Both the position numbers and the translations under genes were made by a program. The notes below the pieces were generated by a model. That model saw only the letters and a list, made by a program, of their open reading frames with translations, had not been told where the DNA came from and made no database searches. Positions 22,801-36,101 of a stretch of 64,000 nt of DNA are shown piece by piece (the first letter of the stretch is position 1; every line of letters begins with the position of its first letter). Source of the DNA: Cyanoderma ruficeps (Eukaryota; Chordata; Aves; Passeriformes; Timaliidae); the NCBI GenBank assembly GCA_008694505.1, contig VZDJ01000219.1, positions 1,218,526-1,282,525 on the forward strand, read 5' to 3'.

Positions 22801-25800
22801 TCTTCCTGTAGTCTGGTAGCATTGTTTCTTTCCAGGCTTCAATGTTTGTTTTTTACTCCGTGTTTAAATAATCAGGGGAATCTTAATAGTTAAGTTTCTC
22901 TTCTATCCCAGCTTCAGACAGAGGAAGGAATATGATTAGCCTGGTTGGAGCCAGGAAGGCAGGAATTTCACAGTTAATAACTTCTCCATTGTTTTTTTAA
23001 GGGCCCTTGATATTCTGTGATTGACACGGAGGTTGTTTCCCTCTATCCCTTTGCCTTCAGGACACAGGAACCCCCAGTTGGGCTGAGAGAGCAGGGGCAG
23101 AAACTGGTGCTTGTTTATATATATGACCAAAATAATTTGGGAGGTGAGAGGAAGTGTTTGTCCTGTGTTGGAACACTGCGTTTGATGCTGTGTGGGGCTG
23201 CTCTGAAGAAAACATAATAAACCAGAGGGCAGCACTGTATGTATGGGCTTAGAAAGGTCACCAGTTCTGTAAGTCTGCATTTTAGGCCATTTGAGTTATA
23301 ACGAAGGAGAATGCAGTTTGTAACATGATAAAGCTGTCAAGTACAGACATTTGTGGACTAATTTTATATGAGAATAGAAGTCTACAGCCAGTATTAAGAA
23401 CGAGTAAGCATCCATTATTAAGGATGTGCCAGTGATATATAATAATTTTAGAAGTGACAATATTTGACTTTTGCACTGAATTCCTGCAGACAGAAGTTTG
23501 AGCTTATAGATTTTCTCCTTTGCAACTCCCTCAACATCTTCCAGCAGAACCAGGGTGGGTCTGAGCCTCATGAGAGAGCAGTGTCCTGGTGTGGTGGTCT
23601 CCATGCCAGCCTCGGAGGGGATGGATGGACTCCTGGAGACCCTGGGCTTGCACATGGAGGACTTTGTGTGCACTTGGTGCCTGCTCAGCATTTTTGGGTC
23701 ACTTTTGGGGACATGAGGAGCAGACTAACAAAATAGAATATGCCAAGTTGTATTTCCTGTGCATAGCAGTGGTTAAAGGAGTCTGGAAGATGGAGGGAGC
23801 AGCAGTGTGTGGAGATCGCTGACTGCACAGCCAGCATGTGTCTAATCAGAGTTAATAAATTTGACTCAAGGCAGGTATTGCCAGAGCTGATATGACTCCT
23901 GGAGAGCTTCTCTGCACAGTTCTTCAGCTTCCAGGAGGCTTTATTAGTCTGGGCTCCATGCTGTGCACATCCAGAGCTGCCTCTGATCCAGCACTGGAGC
24001 TAATCTGTTCCATGGCATTAGATGATTATGCATCATTCTGCCCGGCGCTCCGAATTCCCGGAATACTTTGCAGGTCTTATTAGCTGTAAAGCATCCAGTT
24101 TGGAATACACTGGAGTCTGAGCAGCTGCATTCCCATCCAGCAGTCCCAGGTCAAATAATGTGCACCAGATCTTGCCTGGCTCTGTGCCGCAGCCTGCTCG
24201 CTGCCCCTGGGTGTAGCCGGGTGCTGTGTGTGCACACACGTCCTGGCTGCAGGGCTGCTGTGCTCCCAGCCTCAGGGAACAGCCGAGTTCCAAGGGATTC
24301 TTCTTGTGCTGTATCCCAAGTGGCATTCCCAGTCTGATCAGTCCCAGGGGTTTGGTTTGATAGTGGTGTTTTTCCTTTAAATTGTAGTCTACTGTTCAGA
24401 GTCACAGAGCTGACCTGTCATTCCTCCATGGCATCACCAGTGACAGCTGCAAAACTGGCTTGGATTTAAATTCTTTTTCCAGGTATATCCTGATGTTATT
24501 TCTATTTTAAATCACTAACTTAAAATTGGGAATATCTATATTTTTTAATGAAGTACAGTCCCAGGAACAATGTCCACAGAATCATTTTACAAGATTCTGG
24601 CTTGTTTTGTTTGTGAACTTCTTGCAGCCTATTTTCATTTCACTGTTATATATGGCTTCACCATTTCCAAGATACTTACTATGAAATCAAAAGTACTGCT
24701 GTAATTAAAATTGGACAGCTGACAGGATTGAGATTTATGCAGTAATGGGATGGTCTGGGCAAGCAGGGGGCATTTCTGTTCCTCTCCTTGGATCATTTGG
24801 TGTGGGAAGGGGCTGCAGCCCAACAGATCCCGTGGCGTGCCCAGCCCGTGCTTTACACCTCTCCTGAGCACAGCCCCATCCCTGTGCTGGCATTCCTCGT
24901 GTTTGCTTCACCCTGCACTGGAAGTTTCCCTCTGTGTCCTAGGACTGATACTGGTAAGTGAAGGATAAACTTCCGTTCTTGTCAGGAACTCTTCCACTGC
25001 ATTTCATCCATGTTTGGCACTTCTTTGTCAAACCAGAGGAAAGAGTGCTTATAAATGACCATTCAGAACATTTGGTCTTTTCATTAAATAATCTTTAAAC
25101 ACGTCTTTGTCTCTTTTTTTTGGAATTTAAAAACATCCTGTCTGGTACTTTGATACTGCTGTATTGAGGACTTTCTTAATGGCCTTTCTCTCAAGCCCAG
25201 GAGGAGAAATAAGAGGTGTAATTGGGATTTTTTCGTAGGCTATTGGTGGCTTTCTGGCACATAATAAATACGAGCATGTTAAATGTATCCCACATCAAGT
25301 ATGTCTGAGTTTCTATGAGGTGATCTAGTCTTACATTTCAGTAAGTGTTGCAGTAGAAGTTATAATACAGTAGGAGATGTTCAACAGAAACAACCCCCTG
25401 TTCATTCCCTCAGTTCCCCTGAGCATCAAACTAGGAATAAAATGTCTTTTGGCGGAAGTTTAAACTTGAAATAAATCTTAGGAAGTGGTGGAAGGTTTGG
25501 GGAGTCCCATAGCTTGAAACAAGACATGGACAGACACTTGTCTCCAAGTGTTTGGTGTTACATTAATTTCCTCCATTATCAATTAGTAACATAACCTGGC
25601 GTTAGAACTGCAGGCTCTGGTTTGTGGCAGAAATAAAGATCACCTGAAGCTTCTGGAGGATGGAATCTCTGCAGGAGCACTTAGAGTAGTGTTGGGGAAG
25701 TTTGAAAATCAAGTTTACGTAAGCTGAAGCAGTGGCAGATTTTCATTGAGCTCTTGGCCTTGCTGCACAAATTCACTTTGCTTTCTGCTGCAGTGTAAAA

Positions 25801-28260
25801 AGAATTTCATTTAGAACAATATCATATTAAAAATACTGAGTACATTTAGACCCATATAGAATGTTTACTGCTGGTGAAGAGCAGCTCACAGTGTGAGCTT
25901 TGCAAGTGTCTTTGTGTGGATGTTTCTTCATATAATGTTTGAAAGAAAATCAATATGGAGGGAACTTCAGGTTGAGATATTGAAATGGTTAGGAGAGTTA
26001 AAAAGGGCAGCTGAGAACTTGGTCCTTTTGCTGTCAGAGGTAGGAGAGTGTTGGCCCATACAAAAAATAGGAAATAATTTAAGATGTTCAATCTTCTGGA
26101 TTAATTTGATAGTAAATTAGAGAAAAACCCTCAGTGTTAGGGTTTTTTCCCCCCCCCTCTGGGTTGTGTCACTGCAAGTTGTAGATGTTTGACTTCTCAG
26201 GTTGAAGCTTGCTAACCTGGAAATACAACTTCTTGTTACTACATATATTTTCTTGTCTGCTTGTTGGTGTGGAACCTCCTGTTCTAGAAATTTAATCTGA
26301 TTTTGATTAGTTTCTTTGGCTTAAAACAATAAGCATAAGCTCAGCATTTGTGGAATTCCTTGCGAGTAGAGAGAAGCGTGTTCTTAAAAAATACTCTTGG
26401 GATGTTGCTTTGAGATGAGTCAGACGACTTTGGGTTGACAGCGTGTAATTACGTGTACATTGTGAGATCTGAAATGATAATCAGGAATAAACATTTGACA
26501 CCGTGTGTAATAGATGCATTTCACTGGCACTCTTGCATTTTGGATGATAAATAAGTTGATTTTATTCAGTGTTTCTCAATGACTAGTGGTGGCCTTGGTG
26601 AAGGAGGATGGATGAGGGGTGCTAAGCTCTGAATAAGCTTTTTTTTTGTTGTTGTATTTCATCCTGTTATTCTAAAAGATAAACACGATTAACCAAGGTA
26701 ATGGATTTGATGAGGGCTAAGTAGCACATTGCCATCAACCTTGAATTAAATATGATTGTTTAGTTAGGTAAAAAATCATGAAATGTCACGTGGGTGTAAG
26801 GGAATCCAGCTTCAAATCTTCCCATGTATTTTCTCAAATGCAAAACTAGCATCTCTCATATTTTCTAAAGGTTCATTTGCTGTTTTGTTCATTTATCTCA
26901 AAAATATCGTTGAGTAGTTGGTAAAAGCTGCAGGAAATAACTTCAGCAGATACAAGTCCTGGTTCTCATGTGGTGTGTGTCAGGCACAGTGCTCAGGCTC
27001 CGTGGGCTTGCCTTTGATCTGTTCTAGGTGTCAGAAAGAGGAGTTAAAATTGCCCTCTCCTCCATCACCCCTTTATCTCGCAGGCCGTGTTCATATGGTG
27101 GCCATGTGAAAACTCTGCCATATGAAACCCCACAATGTTGGTTTGATCTCAGGAAGGCCTCTCAATTCCAAAAATTCTTCAATTCTGAGAGTGGGATGAC
27201 TCAGCGTGCAAGAAGACTAGAAAGCAGACATGGGGTGCTAAGGAGCAGTGGGTGTATAAAAGTTCCAGGTGTTCTTGGGGATCAAAACTTCAGCAAAAAG
27301 AGATTTGCCATCAAAGTTAACCTGGAGGGTGCATGGGGAACAAAGGGGCACAAAGACAGGCTCATATGTGAACTGACAGAACAACTCAGCTTCCCCTTTA
27401 TGCAGTGGGGTTGTTTGTAATTAGCTCAGGTCAGCTCGTTATGCAAATTGCCTTTATTAGCACTGTGAGAGCAGGTGACTGTTTTCATTGAAGAAGATTG
27501 AAGAACAAGATTGTGTCTTACAAGCAGAACTGCCTTTAGATTTTACAGGGCTGTCACAGGTTTTATGGAGAGGAGGCTCATGCTTTTTATAGTTACAGGG
27601 CTGCAATAGCTTGGAATGGTTGTTTTCTAAAAACTGGCAACTTGTCACCAGAGTAAAACTCAGAGAGTGAGTGAGTAAAAGGGACTAATGTATAAACACT
27701 AATCTGTTCTCTAAAATGTTCCTGGAAGAATCTTCAGGATTAATATTCTATTTCAAATCACCATGTAGTCATCTGGTTACCCATATGTTCGTATTTTCTA
27801 CAACAGTGCTCAGGTTTTCCAAGTGAAGTTTCAAGAAAACTCGTTTAAAAAGGAAATTATGTATACTACAGAAGTAATAGCTAATCTGGGAATAATCTTG
27901 GTTGGTCAAGTTACTGAATTTACTGTGCTTACATTTTTTGAAGGAGAATGAAAATCCAGATTCCTGCCAGTAGCTGTTCCTGAAGCAGAGGGAGCTGAGT
28001 GTATATTTCTCAGTAGCCATCCAGAGGAAAATGTAAAAGTTGTGTTTGTGTACTCATCCATATTAAAACTTTGTGGTGCCTGTCCCTTGAGTCCCCACCT
28101 GGTGGATGTGGGCAGGTGCTCCACAAATGACACAGTTTGACTCCTGGATGAATAAAGGCATCCAGTGGCAGGGTCATAGCATGAGGTTTAGTGCAGTGGG
28201 AGCTTCATGTGTTTATGCATAATGGAATAAACTTCTTCAATTGGAAGATAATCTAATCTC

Positions 28261-28276
28261 TTTTTTTTTTTTTTTT
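28261..28276 (+). promoter_or_regulatory. SLIT3: T16 polypyrimidine tract of the exon 4 acceptor
   Basis: A run of 16 T sits 16 to 31 nt upstream of the AG that precedes exon 4. It lies between a candidate branch site (CTAAT, 28253-28257) and the acceptor, and is the expected U2AF-binding polypyrimidine tract. A mononucleotide run of this length is length-unstable, so its size may vary between individuals. Confidence 0.75.
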
Positions 28277-28292
28277 GATTGTAACTGTTTAG

Positions 28293-28364
28293 GCGTCTGA
28301 ACAAGAATAAATTACAAGTTCTTCCCGAGCTGCTTTTTCAGAACACACAGAAGTTAACTAGGCT
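28293..28364 (+). CDS. SLIT3: SLIT3 exon 4 (partial gene): third visible leucine-rich repeat of domain D1
   Basis: This 72-nt, phase 2-2 exon continues the LRR array. Its first G completes the leucine codon opened by exon 3 (CT+G). It reads RLNKNKLQVLPELLFQ, then NTQKLTRL. SLIT3 is recalled as RLNKNKLQVLPELLFQ followed by STPKLTRL, whereas SLIT2 diverges (RLNRNHLQLFPELLF). This is the strongest evidence that the gene is SLIT3. The acceptor is GTTTAG, ending at 28292. A run of 16 T at 28261-28276 forms the polypyrimidine tract, and a CTAAT at 28253-28257 is a reasonable branch site about 36 nt upstream of the acceptor. The donor is consensus GTAAGT at 28365. The following LRR exon, expected to start D-L-S-E-N-Q, was not found in the remaining 35.6 kb. 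Confidence 0.97.
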
Positions 28365-31300
28365 GTAAGTATAATCTGATTCCTTTTTCTATTATATATT
28401 CCTTATTGTGCAGATTCACGTGTTTGTGTTTTGACTGCGGCCAGAGGTTTAATTTTTGTGATATTAAACTGCCAGCTAAGTAAGGGTTTTTTAGGGGATG
28501 TGTTATGTTTGCTTGTGTGTAGTTGTAATTTGGTGGAGCATAAATATCAGAGGGAAGAGAAACCACAAAATTTTTCTGTTCCTCATATATTCACCAGGAT
28601 GACGTCAAGGTGACTTATTTTGAACTCTCTCTGTGGAGCCACAGAAACCATGGAAAGTGTCAGGTTCACCTCTCTGGTTCAGGCTGGATGTCCACAAAGA
28701 GAGAGTGCACAGACTTATTTGAAAATAATGGAGGCAGTTATGAATTCTTTGGTTTGGAAAATTATCTTTTCAAGTAAGTCAAGTCTTTGCCAGATAGACC
28801 AGTGAAGTTATTTATGGCTGCTGCCTTGTCAGGCAGGAAGAGGAGAAATTATGGAGAGATAAAGAGTTTTTTTTCTTGAAACACAAAAACTGTGTTAAAA
28901 AATGTTTAGATGGCATCAAGGCCCATTTCAGCAGCAAGAGAAGGATATCATGAACTTGGCATTATTGGGTTTTGGTGGGAGGAGGGTGAGGGTGGTGCCA
29001 GAACAATAACTGGATGATTTACAAAATACGTATTTTTTAAAAAAGTATATAAAAATGGATAGGAAGGTGCCTGTGTAGTTACTATGAAAAAAAGAGTCAT
29101 CTGCCTTTTTAAAGGAGTGGTCAAGAACTGTTTGAAATAATTTTCTGGATCCTGCCAAAGTTGAACTCATGATCCAGACTGGCTTTTTGAAATTTGGTTG
29201 AACTGTTCTTTTAATGCTTGGGTTTGTTTATGGAAGATCAGATAGTAAGACTTGTGATTTGATTAGTGAAATTGTGAAGTTATTACAGGGTGGCTGAAAA
29301 ACTTCTCCGTTCATGTGGAGTTTTTATAATTGTTTTAATACATCAATGTGGAACCAAACCAACCATTTAGACAGTGCTGTAAATTTTTCTTCCTGTGGAG
29401 ATACAAACCACATGGTGATAGTGCAGATTAATTTTGGAATCAGATGACTTTAAAGAAGTAGGATCTTGGTTTATGTTGAAAAAAGGCAAGCTGAACAGTG
29501 CTGTGCAACAAGTGATATTGATAGTTTGGAGAAATTCTCTAACGAACTTCTGGTGTTGTCCAGACTTGTTCATGAAAAACTGTACAAGTCAATGCCATTA
29601 TTCTGCAGTTGGAAAAAAAAATTAGAAATTATAAGCTATAGCTATCTTTTAGTCTTAAAATCTGGTTGGAAAAATCTTTGTTGAACTTGTTTTGCAAGCT
29701 TTGTCATGACTTTTGAATTCACTATGATATATTTGCTGAATGGATTTGCTTGAGCTGAACAATTTGATTGCGTTTCCTCATGGTCTTTGCATGGTTTTGA
29801 AATTTTGCACCTTGAAACTCCACTTGGGTATAAAGTGTGAACTGGGACATAGTTGCAGATACCATTATCTGGTCTCTGGAAGGTGCCAGTTGGATTTATT
29901 TATTTGAAGAGTTGCTTTGCGTGGGTTGGTTGTCTAAGGATATGCTGATGCTTTCAAGAGAAAAGCTTTTACAGAGTTTACCTGGATCTCTACAAATTCC
30001 AAAGCTTAACGTGTTGAAAATTGCTCAGTGAGTGGTCTCATTGTACCATGAGAGGAGCTCTCAGGTAATTTGTGGTTTCTGTGGAATGCTGTGTGTGTTG
30101 ATGGCTTGTGTGCATCTGTCCTCAGGAGCCTCGCGCAAAGAACTGAAGCCAGAGTAGCCGAGGCTGCTCAATACCACAGAGTGTGTTTTTCAGGAGGTCC
30201 TGTAATCATGATACATTATAGCCCTTACCAGAAAGGGCAATAATTTTGCTTTTAAAATGTAAAGATTGTAATAAAGTTACATAGAGTGGAATGATTAATC
30301 TGAATGCCGTGTTCTGTAATGCCTCCCAACGGGTGCTGTCGGAACATTTGTCTTTATTCACTGACATTTCAGTCTTGCTTACTGTTGAGCAGTGCGTTAG
30401 ATAGATCACTCTAACACTGTTTGTCAGAAGAAACTGGCTTTTCCTTTTGAAGATACAAGTGTTATATAAATAGAGTGTGTATTATAAGCAAATAAATCTT
30501 AGCTCAAGTGAACTGCTACAGTTCCAAGTGTAGTTTGGTTGCGTGTTTTTGTGTCACGGGGTAAGAATGAAAAATTTGGCTTCCTACTGGAATTTGTAAA
30601 AATACACCCGCACGTAGATATTGTTGCTCTCTATTGTTTCGTGTTACTGTCTTGGTCTCACTGCTGGTAGATCCAGAGCTGTTCCTGCTTCTGTTCTGAC
30701 TTGTCTGGATGCAGCAGTGCCCCTCTGCTCTCAGCTGGCTCAGATGCCTCCGTGGAGGGGCAGTGGTGCCTGCATTCCTCCCTGCAGCTGCTCTCCCCCA
30801 GCCTCTCCAGAAGAAAGAGCTGAGAAAGTGATAAAAGGACATGAAAGCGGTGAAACAAAAATAAGTAAGACAGGGTGATGCAGGGGTGAGGTACATTCTG
30901 TGGAATTTACGAGGAGTGAATTTAAATGAACATTAAAAAGTGTAAATAATGCTGGTCTTAATTTTAATTTTCCATGGTATAGCTGTAGTACTTCTGCTGC
31001 TATGTTTTCCAACTCTTGACTCTGAGTTACTCAGACATTACTCCATTATTTTCTTCTTAATAATTATAATCCTCATAAAGTAGAAAGTCCAAAAGTCAAG
31101 TATTTTAATTGTGTAAGTTTGCTACAGCTCAAACAGTGCAAAATTTTCAAGAACTAAATATTTTGACGCAGTATGTCCAAATGGTAAGATCTGGGTTTGT
31201 TCATTGGAACGAAGAGCTCCTGGTCTTGGCCATGGAGGAAATAGAGATGACTTCTGTGGTTCTGAAGCTGCCCTGTCCAGCAGGCATGCAGTGAATGTAC

Positions 31301-33565
31301 CAGTCCAGGGCTTGGTTCATGAAGGTACGAGCTCAACTGTATTTTTAGATAAAGCTTAATAGAAAGATGACATTCTAAGCTTGGTAGCTTGAGAGTGTGC
31401 AAATTGAGCATATTTATTATCCTGAATAAAATCTGGTGGAGATAGAGTGACTGAGCTGCTTAAACATTCAGGAATTTTGTGTGCTGGAGGGTTTCAAGGA
31501 AGACCTTTTCAGGTTTTAGGAGTACTTAAAGGCTGGAAAAGCAACTGAGGGCTTTTCTCAGTGTTCTGTCAGCAAGGCTGAAGCCTGGGACTTCACTGGG
31601 GGAACCAACTTTGTTCCTGTAGACTAGTATCAGCAGAACCTCCTCAGCCCTGCTGCTGCTGGGAATCAGAAGCTGGGACATGGTTTCCCATTGACATGGG
31701 TCAATGATGTGCTTGAAAAGCTGCAGGACAAACCTGGGGGTTCCCATGCTGTTCCATGTGCACATGGTTTGGGACCGCAGTGCTGGGTGGATTCCGTGCG
31801 TGTCACCAAGTCCTGCATGCTGCATTTCCACTGAAATCCACTTCCTGACCACTAATGAAATTGAATTTACAATGCTTCTCAGATTATAGCTCTGTCCTCA
31901 ACTCTCACTTCAACTCCAGGTACCTTTGGCTTTTTTCTCCAAGCCTCTCCTAAATTCTGAGCTTCAGGATATCCTTGCATCTTTTACAGGGCTGGTTAGG
32001 CTTCGTTGTCACATCTGGTTGATATTAAAAGCAGGAATATATATAGTGAAATAAACCTTCAATGGAATGTGAGGCGTCCCACAAAACGAGTTTCTCATAA
32101 GGCTTTGAGCCTTTTCTTCTAGAAAGAGTGGCTTTGAGACTCATGGATTTTGTTTGCTTTGGTCTAGATAAGGGTTTTAAGTTTAAGTTGGATGGTGAAT
32201 GAGCCCCTGATTGGATTCTCTAGTGGAAATGTTTCTTGTTGCTCTATTGTCTTCACTGCATAGCTTTTAAAGCTTCTGGACTGTTTTATCTGGGATAATT
32301 ATCTAATAACTCAAAATACAGGCACTTTTAATGAGAAAACTGAATCTAGGAAAAGACATTTTTAATGAATTGAGATATAAAAGTATGAAAGATTTTTTTC
32401 TTTAATAGTTTCAGATACTTACTAATATCTATTCATAAAGGAACAGGTATTTCTAATACAGGTGATGAAATGCACAGAAAAAGTATAATAAAATGAAACA
32501 TGTAATTTAACAAATATAAAACTAGGTTTTGATTCTAAGGCAGTTATTTTCTTATGTCCAAAACAACTCATGAAATTTATCTGCAAAGGTGGTAAGCAAA
32601 GATTTGTGCCTGCTGGAATCCTGTTTCCTTTGTGTGCAGAACTGGTGTATAAAATGATTGTAGTGCATCTGCTTTTCACTAAATAACAAGTCTACTAGGG
32701 GTCCATGAGATACTTATTTATCTCTGAAAACAGCAGGGGGAAACAAGCTCGTTTTCCCATGAACACCCTGTCATGTAAGAATATATTTGTTTCATTGTTG
32801 AAGCCTCTATAGCTCAGGCTAGCTGCTAAGTAGTCATGGTAAAGCTCCTTTGTGTGTGTGTGAAAAAAACCTCTTAGAAGGGCTCTAAACTCAAGTATTG
32901 CAGTGAGAATTAATGCCTCTACCAAATTTATAGCCATGGACCATTTGTTGGGTGTATTTACTTTTAATGAACTGTCTTGGTTGTCACTTGACTGAGCAAA
33001 CCAGACTCTGAAAACGTAGATACTGAAATCTGGTACCAAAATATCAGGAGAGTGGAAGCATCCATTCGACTTGAAATGAATTTGTTTACTTTTTTTGAGC
33101 AGTATCAGAATCAAGATTTTATTCCAAAGCTGAGTGTCTTAGTGTGGGAGCAGAGCCCTGTGATCCTGAACTGAGACATGGCAGAATGTGCCCAGTATCT
33201 TTGTGTTTCACTCTTCTAGTCATGGTGTCCCAAGGTTTCATCACATTCATTTGTAGTTATTTCTAAAGTAGGCTAAAGTAGCACAATCAGCAGCATGGAG
33301 ACATTGTAGACCAGTGATTTGTGTTAATAAAATGGCATTTCCTCCCATTACCAGGAACAGCCATTCTGTGACGAGCTGCTTGTTAACATGGCCTAAGTAT
33401 TTGTAGCACTGTGAGATTTGTCAGAGCTGGTTCAGTGGGATGCTTATTTCTTGTCTAGTGGAATATTTTGAAAGTTGATTGATAGATGGGTAAAATAGTG
33501 AGTAGGTACTTGCAGCACACAAATTCGGTGAGTAGCCTTAAAAAGGGGCAATATTGGGTTTTAGC

Positions 33566-33775
33566 AGAATCACAGAATGGCTGAGTTTGTGTGCTGGGCT
33601 CACCCTGGCAGGACACTGGTGCCCAGAGCTGCTCCGTCACTGCTCTTCTCACCTGGGCACGGACAGAAGATATAAGGAAAGGTTTGTGGGGTGAGATAAG
33701 AGCAGGGAGAGATCCCTCACCAGTGACTGTCACGGGCAATACACACCTGACTGGGGGATGTTAACTTTATTGACA
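33566..33775 (-). mobile_element. Possible diverged CR1-type retroposon fragment
   Basis: The segment begins with AGAATCACAGAATGG, which on the minus strand is the CCATTCTGTGATTCT terminus typical of avian CR1 3' ends. The following 200 nt is GC-richer than its flanks and has the texture of a dispersed repeat. I cannot name a subfamily, and the inner boundary is a guess. A chance match of the terminus, or a different repeat family, remains possible. Confidence 0.35.
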
Positions 33776-36101
33776 ATGAAATGACAGTAGGGCAGTGTTT
33801 TATTTTTAGAAAATGCTATTTGCCATCTCTTTCCTTGACTCGTCCACTTCCTTATGATATCAGTATGTGTGCAGTGTGTGTTTTTGATTTTGTGTGAGTA
33901 CTTTCCATGGATAATTCCTGCTAGGAGCAGCTGGAACTGTTTAGTTAGTGCTTTACTCAAGAAGCTGCCCTGGTCAGACACAAATATGAAGGTGTTTTCG
34001 CCTTCCCTGTGGGACAGTGCTGCAGGCAGGTGTTGGGCCAGGTGAGCCAGTGCCTCCTGCCTGGAGTTGGACAAGTGCAGTGTGTGCCAGGTTTTCCCAT
34101 TGCCTGTTTTCCTCCAAGTGCCTGTGTAGCTCAGATGTTTATTGTAGCCAGGGGTTGTTGCACACGGTTGTGATTTTTCCAGGATTTGCTGCTGGAAGCC
34201 CTCTGAGAAGTGTTACTTGTAAACCTTCCCCTCCAGCCCCATCCTCAGCTCAGAGCATCAAACCACAACTCCTGGTCAAATTCAATCTCTTTCATCTTGT
34301 GGGTGTCATTAGAAGCTGTGCTTGGAAAAGCAACCAGATCATAAATTTTCTTCGTGTCCTCTTTATTTCTCTGTTTGTTCTCTTTCTAGAAAAAAAAGCT
34401 CTCCCAGATTGCTGCCTCAGAGCTCCATTATCGTTTCCCATTAAAGCAGGATCCTGACAATTCAATTGTTGCAGGAGTTTGAGTTACGGCGTTGCCATGA
34501 CAAAAGAGCACGGGCTTGTAACAGGGTGTTTTTGTGGTTTTATCCACATCCAATAATTGTAGTTTTACTGTGTATAGATCACAGCAGGTCTTTTCAGAAG
34601 ACAGTAAATAATTACAGTAAGTGTTTGCTGGTCTCTGGGGTGCACTTCTGGCTTGGGAAAGATGTGCATTAGGTCAGGGGCTTGTGCTGCAGATAGCTGG
34701 ATGACATTTACACCATTTATCAAGCTGAAGTCATTCTGGAGCTTCTTTTGGGCCCTGCTTGTAAATAATGTATTTAACTTTTTTTTTAAAGTACACACCA
34801 ATTTTGCTTGAAGAGTCTAAGGAACTTCTGTCTAAATTAGTGAAGAAGAATAATTAAAAATATAAAAGATTTTTATATTTTGAGAGTAGAAAACAAAGGG
34901 GAACATGTTGAAAAGCCAGAAGGCTTCCTCCTCAGTGCTGCTTTTTCCCCTGTGTGAAACTGGCTATTTGAAATGATAGTGTGCAGATGTCTTGTTTCCC
35001 CTCTTAAGGAAAATCAGCATGACTGGGGAGGAAAGGGTGTTTTCTGTGAAAATGACTGCTGGGTTTTAGTGGCGTCTCCCTTCTAAGGAGGGTCCTATTG
35101 CCAACTTCTGTGATCAGGTCATCTTATTACAAAGCTATTTAAGGGAGTTTGTGGCAAAGGATTATACATTTCCAGAAGAAATGCCACACATGCAGATTAA
35201 GTATAAGTCTGCTTTGGAAATAAGTTGTTTTATTCTGTTAGCTGAGCAACTTCTGCCTTGCATTTCCAATGGTTTCTCCTTTGCTACTTGAAGGGTGACA
35301 TCTTTTCATTGGTAGTCAGCTCAAGAAATCAGGAGGCTCCAAATTAGTGGGATTAATTTGCCATTTAATGATTTGATAATTATTTGGTAGCCTTAGCCAT
35401 GGTGCTGGGTGTCTGTTTTCCTGAATGTTGGGTTTTTAAAGCACTCTCAGATATACTCTAGTTTCAAATCACATGGCTTGGAGGTAGCACATTAACAATA
35501 CTGTTAATATACTGTAACTGGCTGCTCAAAGCAATCCTGAACTGCAAAATGCTAACACCAATAGCAGCCTTGTGAATTTACTAAGCCCAGTCCACGATTT
35601 CGCATTAACAGAACCCTCATAAGTAGTTTCTGATGCTTCTTAAAATTTGCCTTATTCTTAGTATCAGCCAAGGAATACTGACAAATTCAGTGTATGCTCA
35701 CAATCAAACATTAATTCCCATCAGAGTTAATTTCTTTTGAGAACATCCTGGAGCTGCTTAGCAAAACGAAGCGTTTCTGAACATCTGCAGGATCTGCTGC
35801 TGCTTTGAGTGAGTCCCAGCAGGGGCAGCTGGATGGGGCTCCATGCTCAGTCCCCACCTGCAGAGCTGCACACCTGGGTTCTGAGGGTGGCTGTGTGTGC
35901 TCTGCCAGCCCTCAGATGTGTCCTGTTTAACTGCCTTCAACCTCTGTCTTCAGAGTGATGAGTTGAAACGGAGGGAAAAGCAGTGACTGACCTGGTTCCA
36001 AGGGCTTCCACATGACTGAGCTGTTCTGTCTCAAAACACAGCAGCTGTGGGTGGGCATTATTTTCTTGCTGTTTTCTTAGATTAATCTTCAGAATTTGGG
36101 C

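Larger units (their letters stand above)
8284..28292 (+). other. SLIT3: SLIT3 intron 3 (20,009 nt)
   Basis: This complete intron is bounded by GTAAGT at 8284 and GTTTAG ending at 28292. It contains an (AG)7 run just after the donor, a duplicated 28-nt segment at 9695-9759, a run of 18 T at 10811-10828, an AT-rich TAATATT cluster at 12948-12995 and an A/C-rich tract at 16782-16869. GC-richer patches lie near 12130-12690, 13560-13960 and 24170-24300. Stretches around 17810-18020, 24000-24090 and 26390-26560 have the look of conserved noncoding sequence, which only a cross-species alignment can establish. The longest open frame, 157 codons at 13611-14084, has no known similarity and lies in a GC-rich patch. 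No exon-like segment with splice sites was recognised. Confidence 0.9.

Noticed and set aside
27195..27300. Possible internal promoter: GTATAAAAG near 27253 with an upstream TGACTCA
   Set aside because: TATA-like words are frequent in AT-rich introns (another lies near 1940). There is no CpG island, no initiator evidence and no following exon, so chance is the better explanation.
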